A stretch of DNA of 64,000 bases from an uncultured Pelagibacteraceae bacterium (GTDB lineage: Bacteria; Pseudomonadota; Alphaproteobacteria; Pelagibacterales; Pelagibacteraceae). Both the position numbers and the translations under genes were made by a program. The notes beneath the pieces are model-generated. The model did no database searches, was not told where the DNA came from, and saw only the letters and a list, made by a program, of their open reading frames with translations. Position 1 is the stretch's first letter. Each line of letters begins with the position of its first letter. The stretch spans positions 1-64,000 of the forward strand of contig CACMYE010000005.1 in NCBI GenBank assembly GCA_902617825.1, read 5' to 3'. Positions 21,141 to 29,045 of this stretch are shown piece after piece.

Positions 21141-21512
21141 ATGCCAAAAAAAATTAATCAAAATTTAACTGCAGAACAAAAACTAATTTTATTTGAAGAA
21201 GGCACTGAACTTGCAGGAACTAGTGAGCTTAACCACGAAAAAAGAGAAGGAAGTTTTCATTGTGCAAACTGTGGAGTAAAACTCTTCGAGTCTAAAACAA
21301 AATATGAAAGTGGTTCTGGCTGGCCCTCATTTTATGAATCCTTACCTGACGTATTTGAAACAAAAACAGATCATCACATAGGTTATGCTAGGACCGAATA
21401 TCACTGTAAAAATTGTGGTGGACATCATGGTCACATTTTCGAGGATGGACCAAATCCTACAGGGAAAAGGTATTGTAACAACGGAGTTTGCTTAATTTTT
21501 AAGCCAAAATAA
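21141..21512 (+). CDS. msrB: Peptide methionine-R-sulfoxide reductase MsrB
   Basis: Reduces methionine-R-sulfoxide in proteins. The 123 aa chain carries the zinc-binding cysteines Cys41/Cys44 (HCANC) and Cys89/Cys92 (HCKNC). The GSGWPSF motif is at about 58-64 and the catalytic Cys112 in KRYCNNGVCL. The usual RYCINS reads RYCNNG here, with a further Cys at 117 that could act as resolving residue. Last gene of the 17161-21512 group, followed by a hairpin. Confidence 0.94.
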   Translation: MPKKINQNLTAEQKLILFEEGTELAGTSELNHEKREGSFHCANCGVKLFESKTKYESGSGWPSFYESLPDVFETKTDHHIGYARTEYHCKNCGGHHGHIFEDGPNPTGKRYCNNGVCLIFKPK

Positions 21513-21513
21513 A

Positions 21514-21550
21514 AAAATAAATACCTAAATTGGGTTTATTTTTTATTTTT
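21514..21550 (+). terminator. Probable rho-independent terminator after msrB
   Basis: An AAATAAA/TTTATTT stem with two inner C-G pairs and a small internal loop surrounds TAAATT, followed by T-rich sequence. The stem is AT-rich and imperfect, so confidence is moderate. Confidence 0.5.
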
Positions 21551-21582
21551 AATATAGATTAATTTTGTTAAACAATGAATTC

Positions 21583-22434
21583 ATGAAAAAAACTTTAGTT
21601 TTACTTTTTACATTAGTGTTTATCTTTAACAGTCAGGCTGAAGATATATCAAAAAAAATTGCAGAAGTAACAAGTGAATATATTACAAATTTAATTCCAG
21701 GAGATGGAACAACAGAAGTGAGTATTCAATTAAGAGAAAACTATAAACCTGATTTTAGCATTTTAGGTGTAAGAGAATTAAATAAAGCTAATAATGAAAA
21801 TACATTTATACAGTTCTCTTTATTTAATACTGAAAAAATGAATGATGAAAGATATGTTGGAAATCTTGGAGTCGGTAAAAGATTTTTAAGTAATAATAAT
21901 TATACACTTACGGGATTTAACGCATTTTTAGATTACGATCATTATGGAAATACTCGAATTAGTTTCGGTGGTGAGATTAAAAATGCTGTAACGGGATTAA
22001 CTTCCAACTATTATAAAAAAGTTGAAAATGGTAGTGCTGATGAAGAAGTTTTAGATGGCTATAACATCGAACTTTCTTCTCAAGTTCCATACTTGCATTG
22101 GGCAGATATTTTTTATGACACTTACAAATGGGATGGTGTTGCAAGAGACGATATTAAAGGTTCAAAAATTGGGGTAGACTTAATCTTAACACCCCATTTA
22201 GCTATTGAAGCTGCTTATGATGATAAAAATAAAAAAGGATTAGAAGATGAATGGTATGCAAAAATTTCGTTTGTTCATCCCCCTAGAGAAGGTGCCACCG
22301 CTCAAGATGGAGTGAGCAGCGATATTTGGAAAAAAGAAAAAGATATGTCAGGTGAAATGCTAGCTAAAGTAAAAAGAAATAATAAAATTATGGTAGAGTT
22401 TAAAGGTTTATCAACAATTTCAAGAGCAGATTAA
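21583..22434 (+). CDS. Outer membrane beta-barrel, inverse-autotransporter-like
   Basis: A 283 aa exported protein with a signal peptide (KKTLVLLFTLVFIFNSQAE). The segment GVGKRFLSNNNYTLTGFNAF followed by LDYDHYGNTRISFGGEIKN resembles the IAT_beta domain of intimin/invasin-type inverse autotransporters. Alternating hydrophobic strands continue to about residue 240. There is no passenger: a short charged tail (residues 240-283) ends the protein. The frame opens at a TTG at 21565, but the ATG at 21583 begins a proper signal peptide. The stop is 2 bases from the next ATG, so the following secreted protein is probably translated together with it. Family assignment is by motif memory and needs a profile search. 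Confidence 0.65.
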   Translation: MKKTLVLLFTLVFIFNSQAEDISKKIAEVTSEYITNLIPGDGTTEVSIQLRENYKPDFSILGVRELNKANNENTFIQFSLFNTEKMNDERYVGNLGVGKRFLSNNNYTLTGFNAFLDYDHYGNTRISFGGEIKNAVTGLTSNYYKKVENGSADEEVLDGYNIELSSQVPYLHWADIFYDTYKWDGVARDDIKGSKIGVDLILTPHLAIEAAYDDKNKKGLEDEWYAKISFVHPPREGATAQDGVSSDIWKKEKDMSGEMLAKVKRNNKIMVEFKGLSTISRAD

Positions 22435-22436
22435 TT

Positions 22437-23318
22437 ATGAAAAAGTTAAAATTTTTATTTATTGTTTTATTTTCATTATTAATAAACAATTTTTCTTTAA
22501 ATGCAGCTGAAGTAAAAGGCGATGCTGATGTTTATAAAGTTATAATGCATAAAGTTGAATTATGTACAGGCCATACAGCGGGTGATTTTGATGATACTTC
22601 TTCGTCTACTACACAATGTCAAAATGCAGTTGTAATTGGAGAAAGTACAGCTGGCGTAGAAGTTGACATAGCATCAGTAAGTGCTGGAGCTGTTGCAGGT
22701 AGTTTTGGAAATCCTGCATTACTTCCATTGGGAGAAACATATACTCACGCAAGGTTCCATATTAATAGAAAAATGACTCTTAGAACTGCTGCAGCGATTG
22801 ATACTACTGAGAGCGATGATACAGATAATTGTGTAACTATTACTACTACAGATGCAATGTATGGTTCAGGTGAAGACGCATCTAGAACAGAAGCAAATAG
22901 AAAATATACACACAAACCTGCAGTTGCTGAAGGTGGAACTAGAGCTGAAATGACTTTGTACATGACTAATGGAAAACAACAAGGTGAGACAAGTGGAAAT
23001 GATGAGTTTAAACAATGTAAAGATGCTACATGCACTAATGCGGAAGTAGATGATGCGGGTTGGAATTATCCTGCTGTTGCAAGCCAATTAGTTTCGGCAG
23101 TTGCAATGCAAACTATGCGAGACACGGTTTCTAGTGATCAAGTTGCATTAATTTATGCTTTGTCTTCACCATATACAGTTGGCTTAATTTCACCAACTAT
23201 TGATATGGCTTTTGGAACACAAGATTCTATTGTAGCTGAAGAAGTTAGTAATGATGCAGGTGCTGGAGTTTGCAGATTTTCAATTGACGAACCAGTAGTT
23301 ACAATTACTATAAAATAA
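22437..23318 (+). CDS. Secreted protein of unknown function, Cys- and Thr-rich
   Basis: I do not recognise this gene. The 293 aa product has a clear signal peptide (KKLKFLFIVLFSLLINNFSLNAA). The mature part is acidic and rich in Ala, Thr, Ser and Asp with few aromatics, as in surface-exposed beta proteins. Six cysteines are spread along the chain (in VELC, TQC, DNC, KQC, ATC and GVC), enough for three disulfides. The segment VYKVIMHKVELCTG starts the mature domain and the chain ends in the beta-like VVTITIK. It starts 2 bases after the barrel gene. Export through, or display by, that barrel is a reasonable but untested idea. Confidence 0.6.
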   Translation: MKKLKFLFIVLFSLLINNFSLNAAEVKGDADVYKVIMHKVELCTGHTAGDFDDTSSSTTQCQNAVVIGESTAGVEVDIASVSAGAVAGSFGNPALLPLGETYTHARFHINRKMTLRTAAAIDTTESDDTDNCVTITTTDAMYGSGEDASRTEANRKYTHKPAVAEGGTRAEMTLYMTNGKQQGETSGNDEFKQCKDATCTNAEVDDAGWNYPAVASQLVSAVAMQTMRDTVSSDQVALIYALSSPYTVGLISPTIDMAFGTQDSIVAEEVSNDAGAGVCRFSIDEPVVTITIK

Positions 23319-23319
23319 T

Positions 23320-23574
23320 TTATTTAAGCAGATCCATTAACTTATTTTCTTTTTCGAGAGCTCTTGTTTCATCATAACCACCAATGTGATGATCATCAAA
23401 AAAAATTTGAGGAATAGTTCTTTTACCATTAGCTTTTTTAATCATTTCATCCATAGCTCCCTCAACTTTAGATATATCTATTTCATTAAAAGGTACGTTA
23501 TTTCTTGCAAATAATCTTTTAGCTGCTTCGCAATAATTACAGAATGGACCTGTGTACATTGTAATTTTTTTCAT
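23320..23574 (-). CDS. grxC: Glutaredoxin, dithiol (GrxC type)
   Basis: Glutathione-dependent thiol-disulfide oxidoreductase of 84 aa. The active site is CNYC (Cys12, Cys15) in MYTGPFCNYCEAAKRL, a variation of the usual CPYC. The cis-Pro motif RTIPQIF and GGYDE glutathione-binding residues are present. It lies 3 bases after the DUF2805 gene on the same strand and converges on the secreted protein gene with a 1-base gap. Confidence 0.93.
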   Translation of the reverse strand: MKKITMYTGPFCNYCEAAKRLFARNNVPFNEIDISKVEGAMDEMIKKANGKRTIPQIFFDDHHIGGYDETRALEKENKLMDLLK

Positions 23575-23577
23575 TAT

Positions 23578-23874
23578 TTACAAATAGTCACTTTTTTTTA
23601 TTTTACTAGTAATTTCTTTTCTTGAATATTCAAATTTTTTTCTGTGTTTTATACTTTTTTGATTAACTCTTTTTCTCCACAATCTAAAAGAAGATGGTTT
23701 TATAGATCTTCTCATAATCTTGATTACTTCAGATTCTGTTTTTCCAGTTTTTTTTTCTATTTCCTCGAAAGTAATTCTGTCAGCCCAGGCTGCCCAAATA
23801 ACCCAATCTGGGTCAGTTATGTCTGGTTCAGGATTTTTGACTCTGGTGACTGGAATGCGACCTTTTTTTTTCAT
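23578..23874 (-). CDS. DUF2805 (TIGR03643) family protein
   Basis: A 98 aa basic protein. The core WADRITFEEIEKKTGKTE followed by VIKIMRRSIKPSSFRLWRKR matches DUF2805, a short family with a helix-turn-helix-like look. Function is not established. The N-terminal 20 residues and the lysine-rich C-terminus (SKIKKSDYL) extend beyond the core. It is cotranscribed with glutaredoxin. Confidence 0.8.
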   Translation of the reverse strand: MKKKGRIPVTRVKNPEPDITDPDWVIWAAWADRITFEEIEKKTGKTESEVIKIMRRSIKPSSFRLWRKRVNQKSIKHRKKFEYSRKEITSKIKKSDYL

Positions 23875-23936
23875 AAACCCTTTATAATTGAAATAAAAAT
23901 TTAATGCATTTTTTTTGGTGTTTGATATTATTTACT

Positions 23937-23985
23937 AGATAGTCCTTCTTAGCCATCTTTAGCTCCCGGTTTTTAAGGACTATCT
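23937..23985 (+). promoter_or_regulatory. Hairpin enclosing the LysE-gene ribosome binding site
   Basis: AGATAGTCCTT (23937-23947) and AAGGACTATCT (23975-23985) are perfect 11-base inverted repeats around a 27-base loop. The right arm contains AAGGA, the only Shine-Dalgarno-like sequence before the ATG at 23991. Folding would hide it. There is no T-run, so a terminator is unlikely. This looks like a translational control element (riboswitch-like, thermometer-like, or protein-bound). Confidence 0.6.
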
Positions 23986-23990
23986 TTAAA

Positions 23991-24605
23991 ATGCTTCCCC
24001 TTAATTATTTTTTATTTTTACAAATAATTCTTTTTTTATTTATTACCCCTGGACCACCAAGGATCGTGATTGTTTCATATTCTATGAATTATGGGGTTCA
24101 AAAATGTATTTGGACTGCATTTGGAGATATTACAGCAAATATCATTCAAGCTACTTTAGTAATTTTTGTTATTGGATCTTTTTTTTCAGAAAACTCAAAC
24201 TTTCTTAATATATTTAAATGGATAGGCGTTGCGTATATTTTATATCTAGCATTTGATATTTATAATTCCAGACCTAAAGAAATTAGCTCAAGTAAAGAAT
24301 TTTCAAAAAGTTTCTTTTCATTTTTTAAAGATGGCTTTCTAGTTGCTGGAACTAGTCCAAAGGCTTGGATGTTCTTCCCGCTAATTTTTCCACAATTTAT
24401 TAACTTTAATGAGAATTATTTAATTCAATTTTTAATTTTAATTACAACTTATGTTGTTTTAGATTTTTTATCTCTGATTGGTTACGCTTTACTTGCACAA
24501 AAGCTTGTTAATTGGATTAATACAAAACCACGAACAATTAATACAATTTCTGCGGGTGTATTAGTAATTATTGCAGTAATTATCGTTGTTACTCAACAAT
24601 ACTAA
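23991..24605 (+). CDS. LysE/RhtB-family amino acid exporter
   Basis: A 204 aa inner membrane protein with about six helices. The N-terminal ITPGPPRIVIVSYSMNYG matches the LysE-family PGP signature, followed by GDITANIIQATLVIF. The GTSPKAWMFFPLIFPQF segment in the middle is also typical. Such proteins export amino acids or related compounds. Its 5' region carries a hairpin covering the ribosome binding site, so translation is probably regulated. The substrate is unknown. Confidence 0.85.
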   Translation: MLPLNYFLFLQIILFLFITPGPPRIVIVSYSMNYGVQKCIWTAFGDITANIIQATLVIFVIGSFFSENSNFLNIFKWIGVAYILYLAFDIYNSRPKEISSSKEFSKSFFSFFKDGFLVAGTSPKAWMFFPLIFPQFINFNENYLIQFLILITTYVVLDFLSLIGYALLAQKLVNWINTKPRTINTISAGVLVIIAVIIVVTQQY

Positions 24606-24627
24606 GCAATAAAAAGGTCTTTATTGC
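24606..24627 (+). terminator. Hairpin after LysE gene
   Basis: GCAATAAA and TTTATTGC are perfect 8-base arms around AAGGTC, directly after the LysE stop codon. No strong T-run follows, so it may be a weak terminator or an mRNA 3' end stabiliser. Confidence 0.4.
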
Positions 24628-24678
24628 CACTTGCAATTACGTCAGTTTCTTTATTAAATTAATTATTAATTAATAACT

Positions 24679-24684
24679 AGAGGA
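24679..24684 (+). promoter_or_regulatory. Shine-Dalgarno site of Liv binding protein gene
   Basis: AGAGGA lies 6 bases before the ATG at 24691. It fits the strong expression expected of a periplasmic binding protein. Confidence 0.6.
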
Positions 24685-24690
24685 ATAAAA

Positions 24691-25929
24691 ATGAAAATAA
24701 ATAAACTAATATTAAGTTTTATTTCTGCAGCCGTAATTTTATTATCAACTTCGGTCGTATCTTTTGCGAAGGTTGTAGGAGATAAAATTGTTTTAGGTGC
24801 AGCAATTTCATTAACTGGTAAATACTCTTCTAATGGTGTTCATACTCAAAATGGTTACAACATGGCCGTTGACAGAATTAACAGCATGGGTGGAGTTAAA
24901 GTTGGTGGTAAAACTTATAAGTTTGACATTATCTATTATGATGATGAGTCAAACCCAAAAAGAGCAGCTCAACTTGCTGAAAGATTAATTTCACAAGATG
25001 GCGTTGAGTTTATGCTTGGTCCATACAGTTCAGGATTAACTAAAGCAATAGCCCCAGTCACAGAAAAGTATGGTGTTCCAATGGTAGAAGCAAATGGTGC
25101 ATCTAGATCCTTGTTTACAAAAGGTTACAAATATCTATTTGCAGTTTTAGCTCCTGCTAACTTATATCTTGATGTTGCTATAGATTTAGCGGTTGAAAAG
25201 AATAATGGAAAAGGAGTAACTGTTGCAATGGCATTTGAACAGGATGCTTTTTCTCAAGACGTAAGACTTGGAGTATTAGATGCAATTAAGAGAACTGGCT
25301 CTAAAAAAGTAATCGATGATAAATTGCCAAAAGAGTTAAATGATATGGCGGCGACTTTAGTAAAAGTGAAGCAAATGAAACCAGATGTTTTAGTTGTTTC
25401 AGGTCATACAAAAGGTGCTCTGACTGCTATAAGACAAATATCTGAAATGAAGGTAGATGTTCCAATGTTGGCTATGACACACTGCGATGCAGCTAAATTA
25501 TCAAAGCAACATGGTAAAAACTCACAATATGCTTTATGTGCTTCTCAGTGGCACAAAACACTAACTTATAAAGATGACTTCTTTAAAGATGGTATGACTT
25601 ATGATGCAGACTTTACTAAAGAGTTCGGTTACGCACCACCATATCAAGCAGCAGAGTCATCTGCCGCTCTATTGGTCTTTAAAGATGCATTTGAAAGAGC
25701 AAATTCTTTTGATCAAAAGAAAGTAAGAGACGCTCTTGCAGCTACCAACATGCAAACTTTTTATGGAAACATAAAATTTGCACCAGGTGGTCAAAATGTT
25801 GATAAGCCAATGGTGCTTTTCCAAGTTATGTGTGATGATGGAGGAAAATGTGAAAACAAAGTTGTTGCTCCAACTAAATGGGCTTCAGCTAAATTGATTC
25901 ACCCAATTCCTTCGTGGTCTAAAAGATAA
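24691..25929 (+). CDS. Branched-chain-type ABC substrate-binding protein (system 1)
   Basis: Periplasmic type I binding protein of the LivJ/LivK (Peripla_BP_6) family, 412 aa, with a signal peptide ending near VVSFA. The N-terminal lobe starts KIVLGAAISLTGKYSSNGVH and includes DDESNPKRAAQLAERLIS. The family covers branched-chain amino acids, amides, urea and small carboxylates, so the ligand is not certain. The HAAT family machinery (LivH, LivM, LivG, LivF) follows downstream. A terminator hairpin separates this gene from livH, a common way to produce binding protein in excess over permease. Confidence 0.9.
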   Translation: MKINKLILSFISAAVILLSTSVVSFAKVVGDKIVLGAAISLTGKYSSNGVHTQNGYNMAVDRINSMGGVKVGGKTYKFDIIYYDDESNPKRAAQLAERLISQDGVEFMLGPYSSGLTKAIAPVTEKYGVPMVEANGASRSLFTKGYKYLFAVLAPANLYLDVAIDLAVEKNNGKGVTVAMAFEQDAFSQDVRLGVLDAIKRTGSKKVIDDKLPKELNDMAATLVKVKQMKPDVLVVSGHTKGALTAIRQISEMKVDVPMLAMTHCDAAKLSKQHGKNSQYALCASQWHKTLTYKDDFFKDGMTYDADFTKEFGYAPPYQAAESSAALLVFKDAFERANSFDQKKVRDALAATNMQTFYGNIKFAPGGQNVDKPMVLFQVMCDDGGKCENKVVAPTKWASAKLIHPIPSWSKR

Positions 25930-25940
25930 ACAAATCTATA

Positions 25941-25980
25941 AATACCCCCTAATATAATATATATAGGGGGTATTTTTTTA
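25941..25980 (+). terminator. Intrinsic terminator between binding protein and livH
   Basis: AATACCCCCTA (25941-25951) and TAGGGGGTATT (25964-25974) form a perfect 11-base stem with a 12-base loop, followed by a T-run. Partial read-through would give the lower permease expression normal for this kind of operon. Confidence 0.88.
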
Positions 25981-25991
25981 TAGGATTCATT

Positions 25992-26885
25992 ATGGATTTC
26001 ATGGTCTTCCAATATCCAATGATTTCTGTTCAAGCATGTTTGGATGGAATATTACTTGGAATTTTATTTGCATTGATTGCTTATGGTATGGCGCTTCAAT
26101 GGGGAGTAATGAATATAATTAATATTGCTCAAGGAGATTTGGTTATTCTAGGAGGATACATTGCTTATTTCATGTATCTTTACGGAATTCACCCTGCATG
26201 GGGAGTTATTGTGTCACCAATTATAATGTTTTTTGTAGGTATAGCAATTTACAAACTTGTAATTAATAAAGTCGTCGATAGAGATTTATTTATTTCTATT
26301 TTAGCTACATTTGGAATAAGTATTTTGTTCATGCAATTAATGAACTTTGCATTTGGAGCCGACGTTGTTCTTGCAAACTCAGATTATGGAACAACTATGT
26401 TATTTAATAATAATGTAGTGTTGCCAAACTCAAAAATATTCTCAGCTTTTATAAGCATTTTATTTGCAATTTGTCTGGTAATTTACATGAAAAAATCTAA
26501 GCTTGGTCGCGCCATCAGAGCTACCGCTCAAAATGCAAGAGCAGCAAAGATTTTAGGCGTCGACACAGAAAAAGTTTATGCAGCAACTTTTGGAATTAAT
26601 GCAGCTCTTTGTGGAGTTGCCGGAGCACTAATTTCAATTACTTTTACAATTCACCCTTATATGGGACTTCCTTATACAATTAGATCTTTCATGATTGTTA
26701 TTGTTGCAGGATTAGGAAATTTACCTGGTGTTGCAATGTCAGGAATGGGTTTAGGTGTATTTGAGGAATTTGCAGATTACATACTTGGCACTGAATTTAG
26801 AATTGGATCAGTATTTTTACTTTTAGTTTTAATTCTAGTTTATAGAAGATTTAAACTTTCAAGAAAAAGAGAATATTTAAAATGA
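25992..26885 (+). CDS. livH: LivH-type ABC permease (system 1)
   Basis: Inner membrane permease of the HAAT family, 297 aa with about eight helices. Typical features: ILFALIAYGMALQWGVMNI followed by NIAQGDLVILGGY, and the EAA-like RAIRATAQNARAAKILGVD. A C-terminal IVAGLGNLPGVAMSG also matches LivH. The next gene, a secreted hydrolase, starts in an ATGA overlap with its stop. Substrate follows the binding protein and is unknown. Confidence 0.9.
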   Translation: MDFMVFQYPMISVQACLDGILLGILFALIAYGMALQWGVMNIINIAQGDLVILGGYIAYFMYLYGIHPAWGVIVSPIIMFFVGIAIYKLVINKVVDRDLFISILATFGISILFMQLMNFAFGADVVLANSDYGTTMLFNNNVVLPNSKIFSAFISILFAICLVIYMKKSKLGRAIRATAQNARAAKILGVDTEKVYAATFGINAALCGVAGALISITFTIHPYMGLPYTIRSFMIVIVAGLGNLPGVAMSGMGLGVFEEFADYILGTEFRIGSVFLLLVLILVYRRFKLSRKREYLK

Positions 26886-27988
26886 TAAGAAAAATTATAC
26901 TTTTAATTTTATTTTCACTATTTGTGTCATCGACAGTTCTTGCTTGCGAAGGTCGTGAAATAAAGAAAAGTGGATTTTTATACTATAAGGACGGCAAAGG
27001 TAAATTTATTGAAGGTTATGACATTGAAAATCCTCAAGATAAAATAATTATGGTTTTTAATCGTGGATCATGGCATGTAAAAAAAGGTTCTCGTTTTTGT
27101 ATTCAAAAAAACAATAGTATGCAAAGTGTATTAGCCCAACTTTCAGGAACAATTATAGATGGTAAAGAATTAGTTGTTTGGATTAATATGGAATTATGGA
27201 AAGCTGGTCTTTATACACATGAAAACAAATGTGTAAAAGGTGAGCATATGTATAAGGGTAAAAAATTATATTTTACTCCACCATATTGGAAATGTATGTG
27301 GGGACCACCAACTTATATAAAAAAAGTAAAAACCTCTAAAGATGATATTTTACAAGTTCCAGAATATGTTAGTAATTTTCCCTTAAAAAATAGAGCAGCA
27401 ATAAATAGTGCAATTGCGGATATATTTGTTGAAAAAGGAACACCAAGAAACCAACTTTTTATTTCAGGCCATTCATGTGGGGGTATTGGAAGTTTAAGAA
27501 TGGAGGCTGTGTTTCCAGAAGTTTATAATGCTGCAATTTCTCTTAATCCGAATTGTTGGGATAATATTGATAATGATTTAATGAGAGAGTTTCAGTTAGA
27601 TGAAATAAGAGGTGCAGAAAAATTAGACGCTTTAACTTTCCATGGAGAAATGGATGGAGCAAGTAGCTATTTAGGAATTTCAAGTTATATGAGGTGGATT
27701 GGAGATAAGCCTGGTGCTGAATGGGTTGAACTTCCAGTTCACAACAGTCCAAATGGAAAGGAATTTATAATTAATGGAGTAGAATGCAAAATAAAATATA
27801 GAATGAACAGTGGTTGGAAAATAAAGCATAATTGGGATTACGGCCATAAATCGAAAGCTTGGACTGTAGTAGATCCTAAAGAAAAAGCTGAAATGAAAAA
27901 AAAAGCTGCTGGACACAATATTGCATCTGACATGTGTTTTACGCCTTATCTAGAGGACATCAAAAAATTTATAGCAAAAAAATTATAA
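26882..27988 (+). CDS. Secreted alpha/beta hydrolase inside the Liv operon
   Basis: A 368 aa exported protein (signal peptide ending near VLACEG). The nucleophile elbow GHSCGG lies near residue 200 (LFISGHSCGGIGSLRMEAVF). A candidate acid is the Asp in LTFHGEMDGASS. Several His near the C-terminus (WDYGHKSK, AAGHNIAS) could complete the triad. Multiple cysteines suit a periplasmic enzyme. The fold resembles PHB-depolymerase/esterase-type enzymes, but I cannot name a substrate. It overlaps livH by 4 bases and precedes livM by 4 bases, so it is a true operon member. Its likely job is to release, in the periplasm, the compound that the importer then takes up. Confidence 0.65.
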   Translation: MIRKIILLILFSLFVSSTVLACEGREIKKSGFLYYKDGKGKFIEGYDIENPQDKIIMVFNRGSWHVKKGSRFCIQKNNSMQSVLAQLSGTIIDGKELVVWINMELWKAGLYTHENKCVKGEHMYKGKKLYFTPPYWKCMWGPPTYIKKVKTSKDDILQVPEYVSNFPLKNRAAINSAIADIFVEKGTPRNQLFISGHSCGGIGSLRMEAVFPEVYNAAISLNPNCWDNIDNDLMREFQLDEIRGAEKLDALTFHGEMDGASSYLGISSYMRWIGDKPGAEWVELPVHNSPNGKEFIINGVECKIKYRMNSGWKIKHNWDYGHKSKAWTVVDPKEKAEMKKKAAGHNIASDMCFTPYLEDIKKFIAKKL

Positions 27989-27992
27989 TATT

Positions 27993-29045
27993 ATGAATAG
28001 AAATAATTTAATTTTATATATTGGAATATTAATTTTTGGTATTGCCGCTCCATTTATATTTCCAGCTTTTAAAGTACAACTATCAATTCTTTGTGTTTTA
28101 ATAGTTTTAGCAACTACATGGAATATTCAAGGTGGTGAAATGGGCTATAATTCATTTGGTAATATTTTATTTTATGGACTTGGGATGTATCTATGTGCTT
28201 CCGTGCAAGTTGGAATGTTTTTTCCATTAGCAGAGTGGACAGAAAGTGGTGGTGAGAAAACATTTGTACACACTCCTGCACAATTTTTTCAGGGAATGGC
28301 TGTTGGATTAATTGTTGCTGCAGTTGTACCAACTATTGTAGCAGGTTTAATTGGATATTCTATTTTAGGACTTAGAGGACATTATTTTGCAATTTGCACA
28401 TTAGGATTAGGAGTAGCGGCAGGGGAGATTTCAGGAGGAATTGAAATCATTGGAGCTGGACAAGGTTTCACTACACCACCATTTCCCAATGTTGGATCTT
28501 TAGATTCGAGAGGTGAATTTTTCTATTTCTTAAGTTTTTTTGTTTTAGTACTGACTTTCATAGCTGTGAGAGGAATTTACTCAACTAGATTTAAATTAAT
28601 ACTAAATGCAATTAGAGATAATGAAGATAAAGCTGAGGCTATGGGAATTGAAACGATGAAGTATAAAATAGTTGGTTGGATGATATCAGCTTTCTTTTGT
28701 GGTCTTGCAGGAGGGATCATGGGAGGTTTAGTTGGATATATTGACTCAACAGACGTTGCATTTGACGGAAGAGAGATGGGAGTTTTCATGGTTTTAATGG
28801 CAATCTTAGGAGGTAAAGGAACTCTTTGGGGACCAATAATTGGCGCAACTGTGTTTCATATCTTTAAAGAGGGTTTTTGGACATTCTTTTTAGGTTGGCA
28901 GTATGTTGCTCTTGGAGTTTTAATTGTAGTAATAGTTATTTATTTCCCAGAGGGGATAATGGGATGGTTAAGAGAAAAATATCCAGAGAGATTTGGTGAA
29001 GTAGTTGATGAGAAAGATCGTAAAGCACAGGTAGAACTTAAATGA
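27993..29045 (+). CDS. livM: LivM-type ABC permease (system 1)
   Basis: Second membrane subunit of the importer, 350 aa with about nine helices. Recognisable parts: ILGLRGHYFAICTLGLGVAA, then the cytoplasmic coupling segment FKLILNAIRDNEDKAEAMGI, and FMVLMAILGGKGTLWGPIIG. A charged tail (residues 325-350) ends the protein. Its stop overlaps the livG start (ATGA). Separated from livH only by the hydrolase gene. Confidence 0.9.
   Translation: MNRNNLILYIGILIFGIAAPFIFPAFKVQLSILCVLIVLATTWNIQGGEMGYNSFGNILFYGLGMYLCASVQVGMFFPLAEWTESGGEKTFVHTPAQFFQGMAVGLIVAAVVPTIVAGLIGYSILGLRGHYFAICTLGLGVAAGEISGGIEIIGAGQGFTTPPFPNVGSLDSRGEFFYFLSFFVLVLTFIAVRGIYSTRFKLILNAIRDNEDKAEAMGIETMKYKIVGWMISAFFCGLAGGIMGGLVGYIDSTDVAFDGREMGVFMVLMAILGGKGTLWGPIIGATVFHIFKEGFWTFFLGWQYVALGVLIVVIVIYFPEGIMGWLREKYPERFGEVVDEKDRKAQVELK

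Noticed and set aside
22745-23087. Two antisense frames of 73-96 codons within the secreted protein gene
   Set aside because: Low-complexity shadows of the Thr/Ala-rich coding strand, with no start signals.
23937-23985. Reading the LysE leader hairpin as a terminator
   Set aside because: No T-run follows the stem, and the right arm contains the likely ribosome binding site of the next gene.
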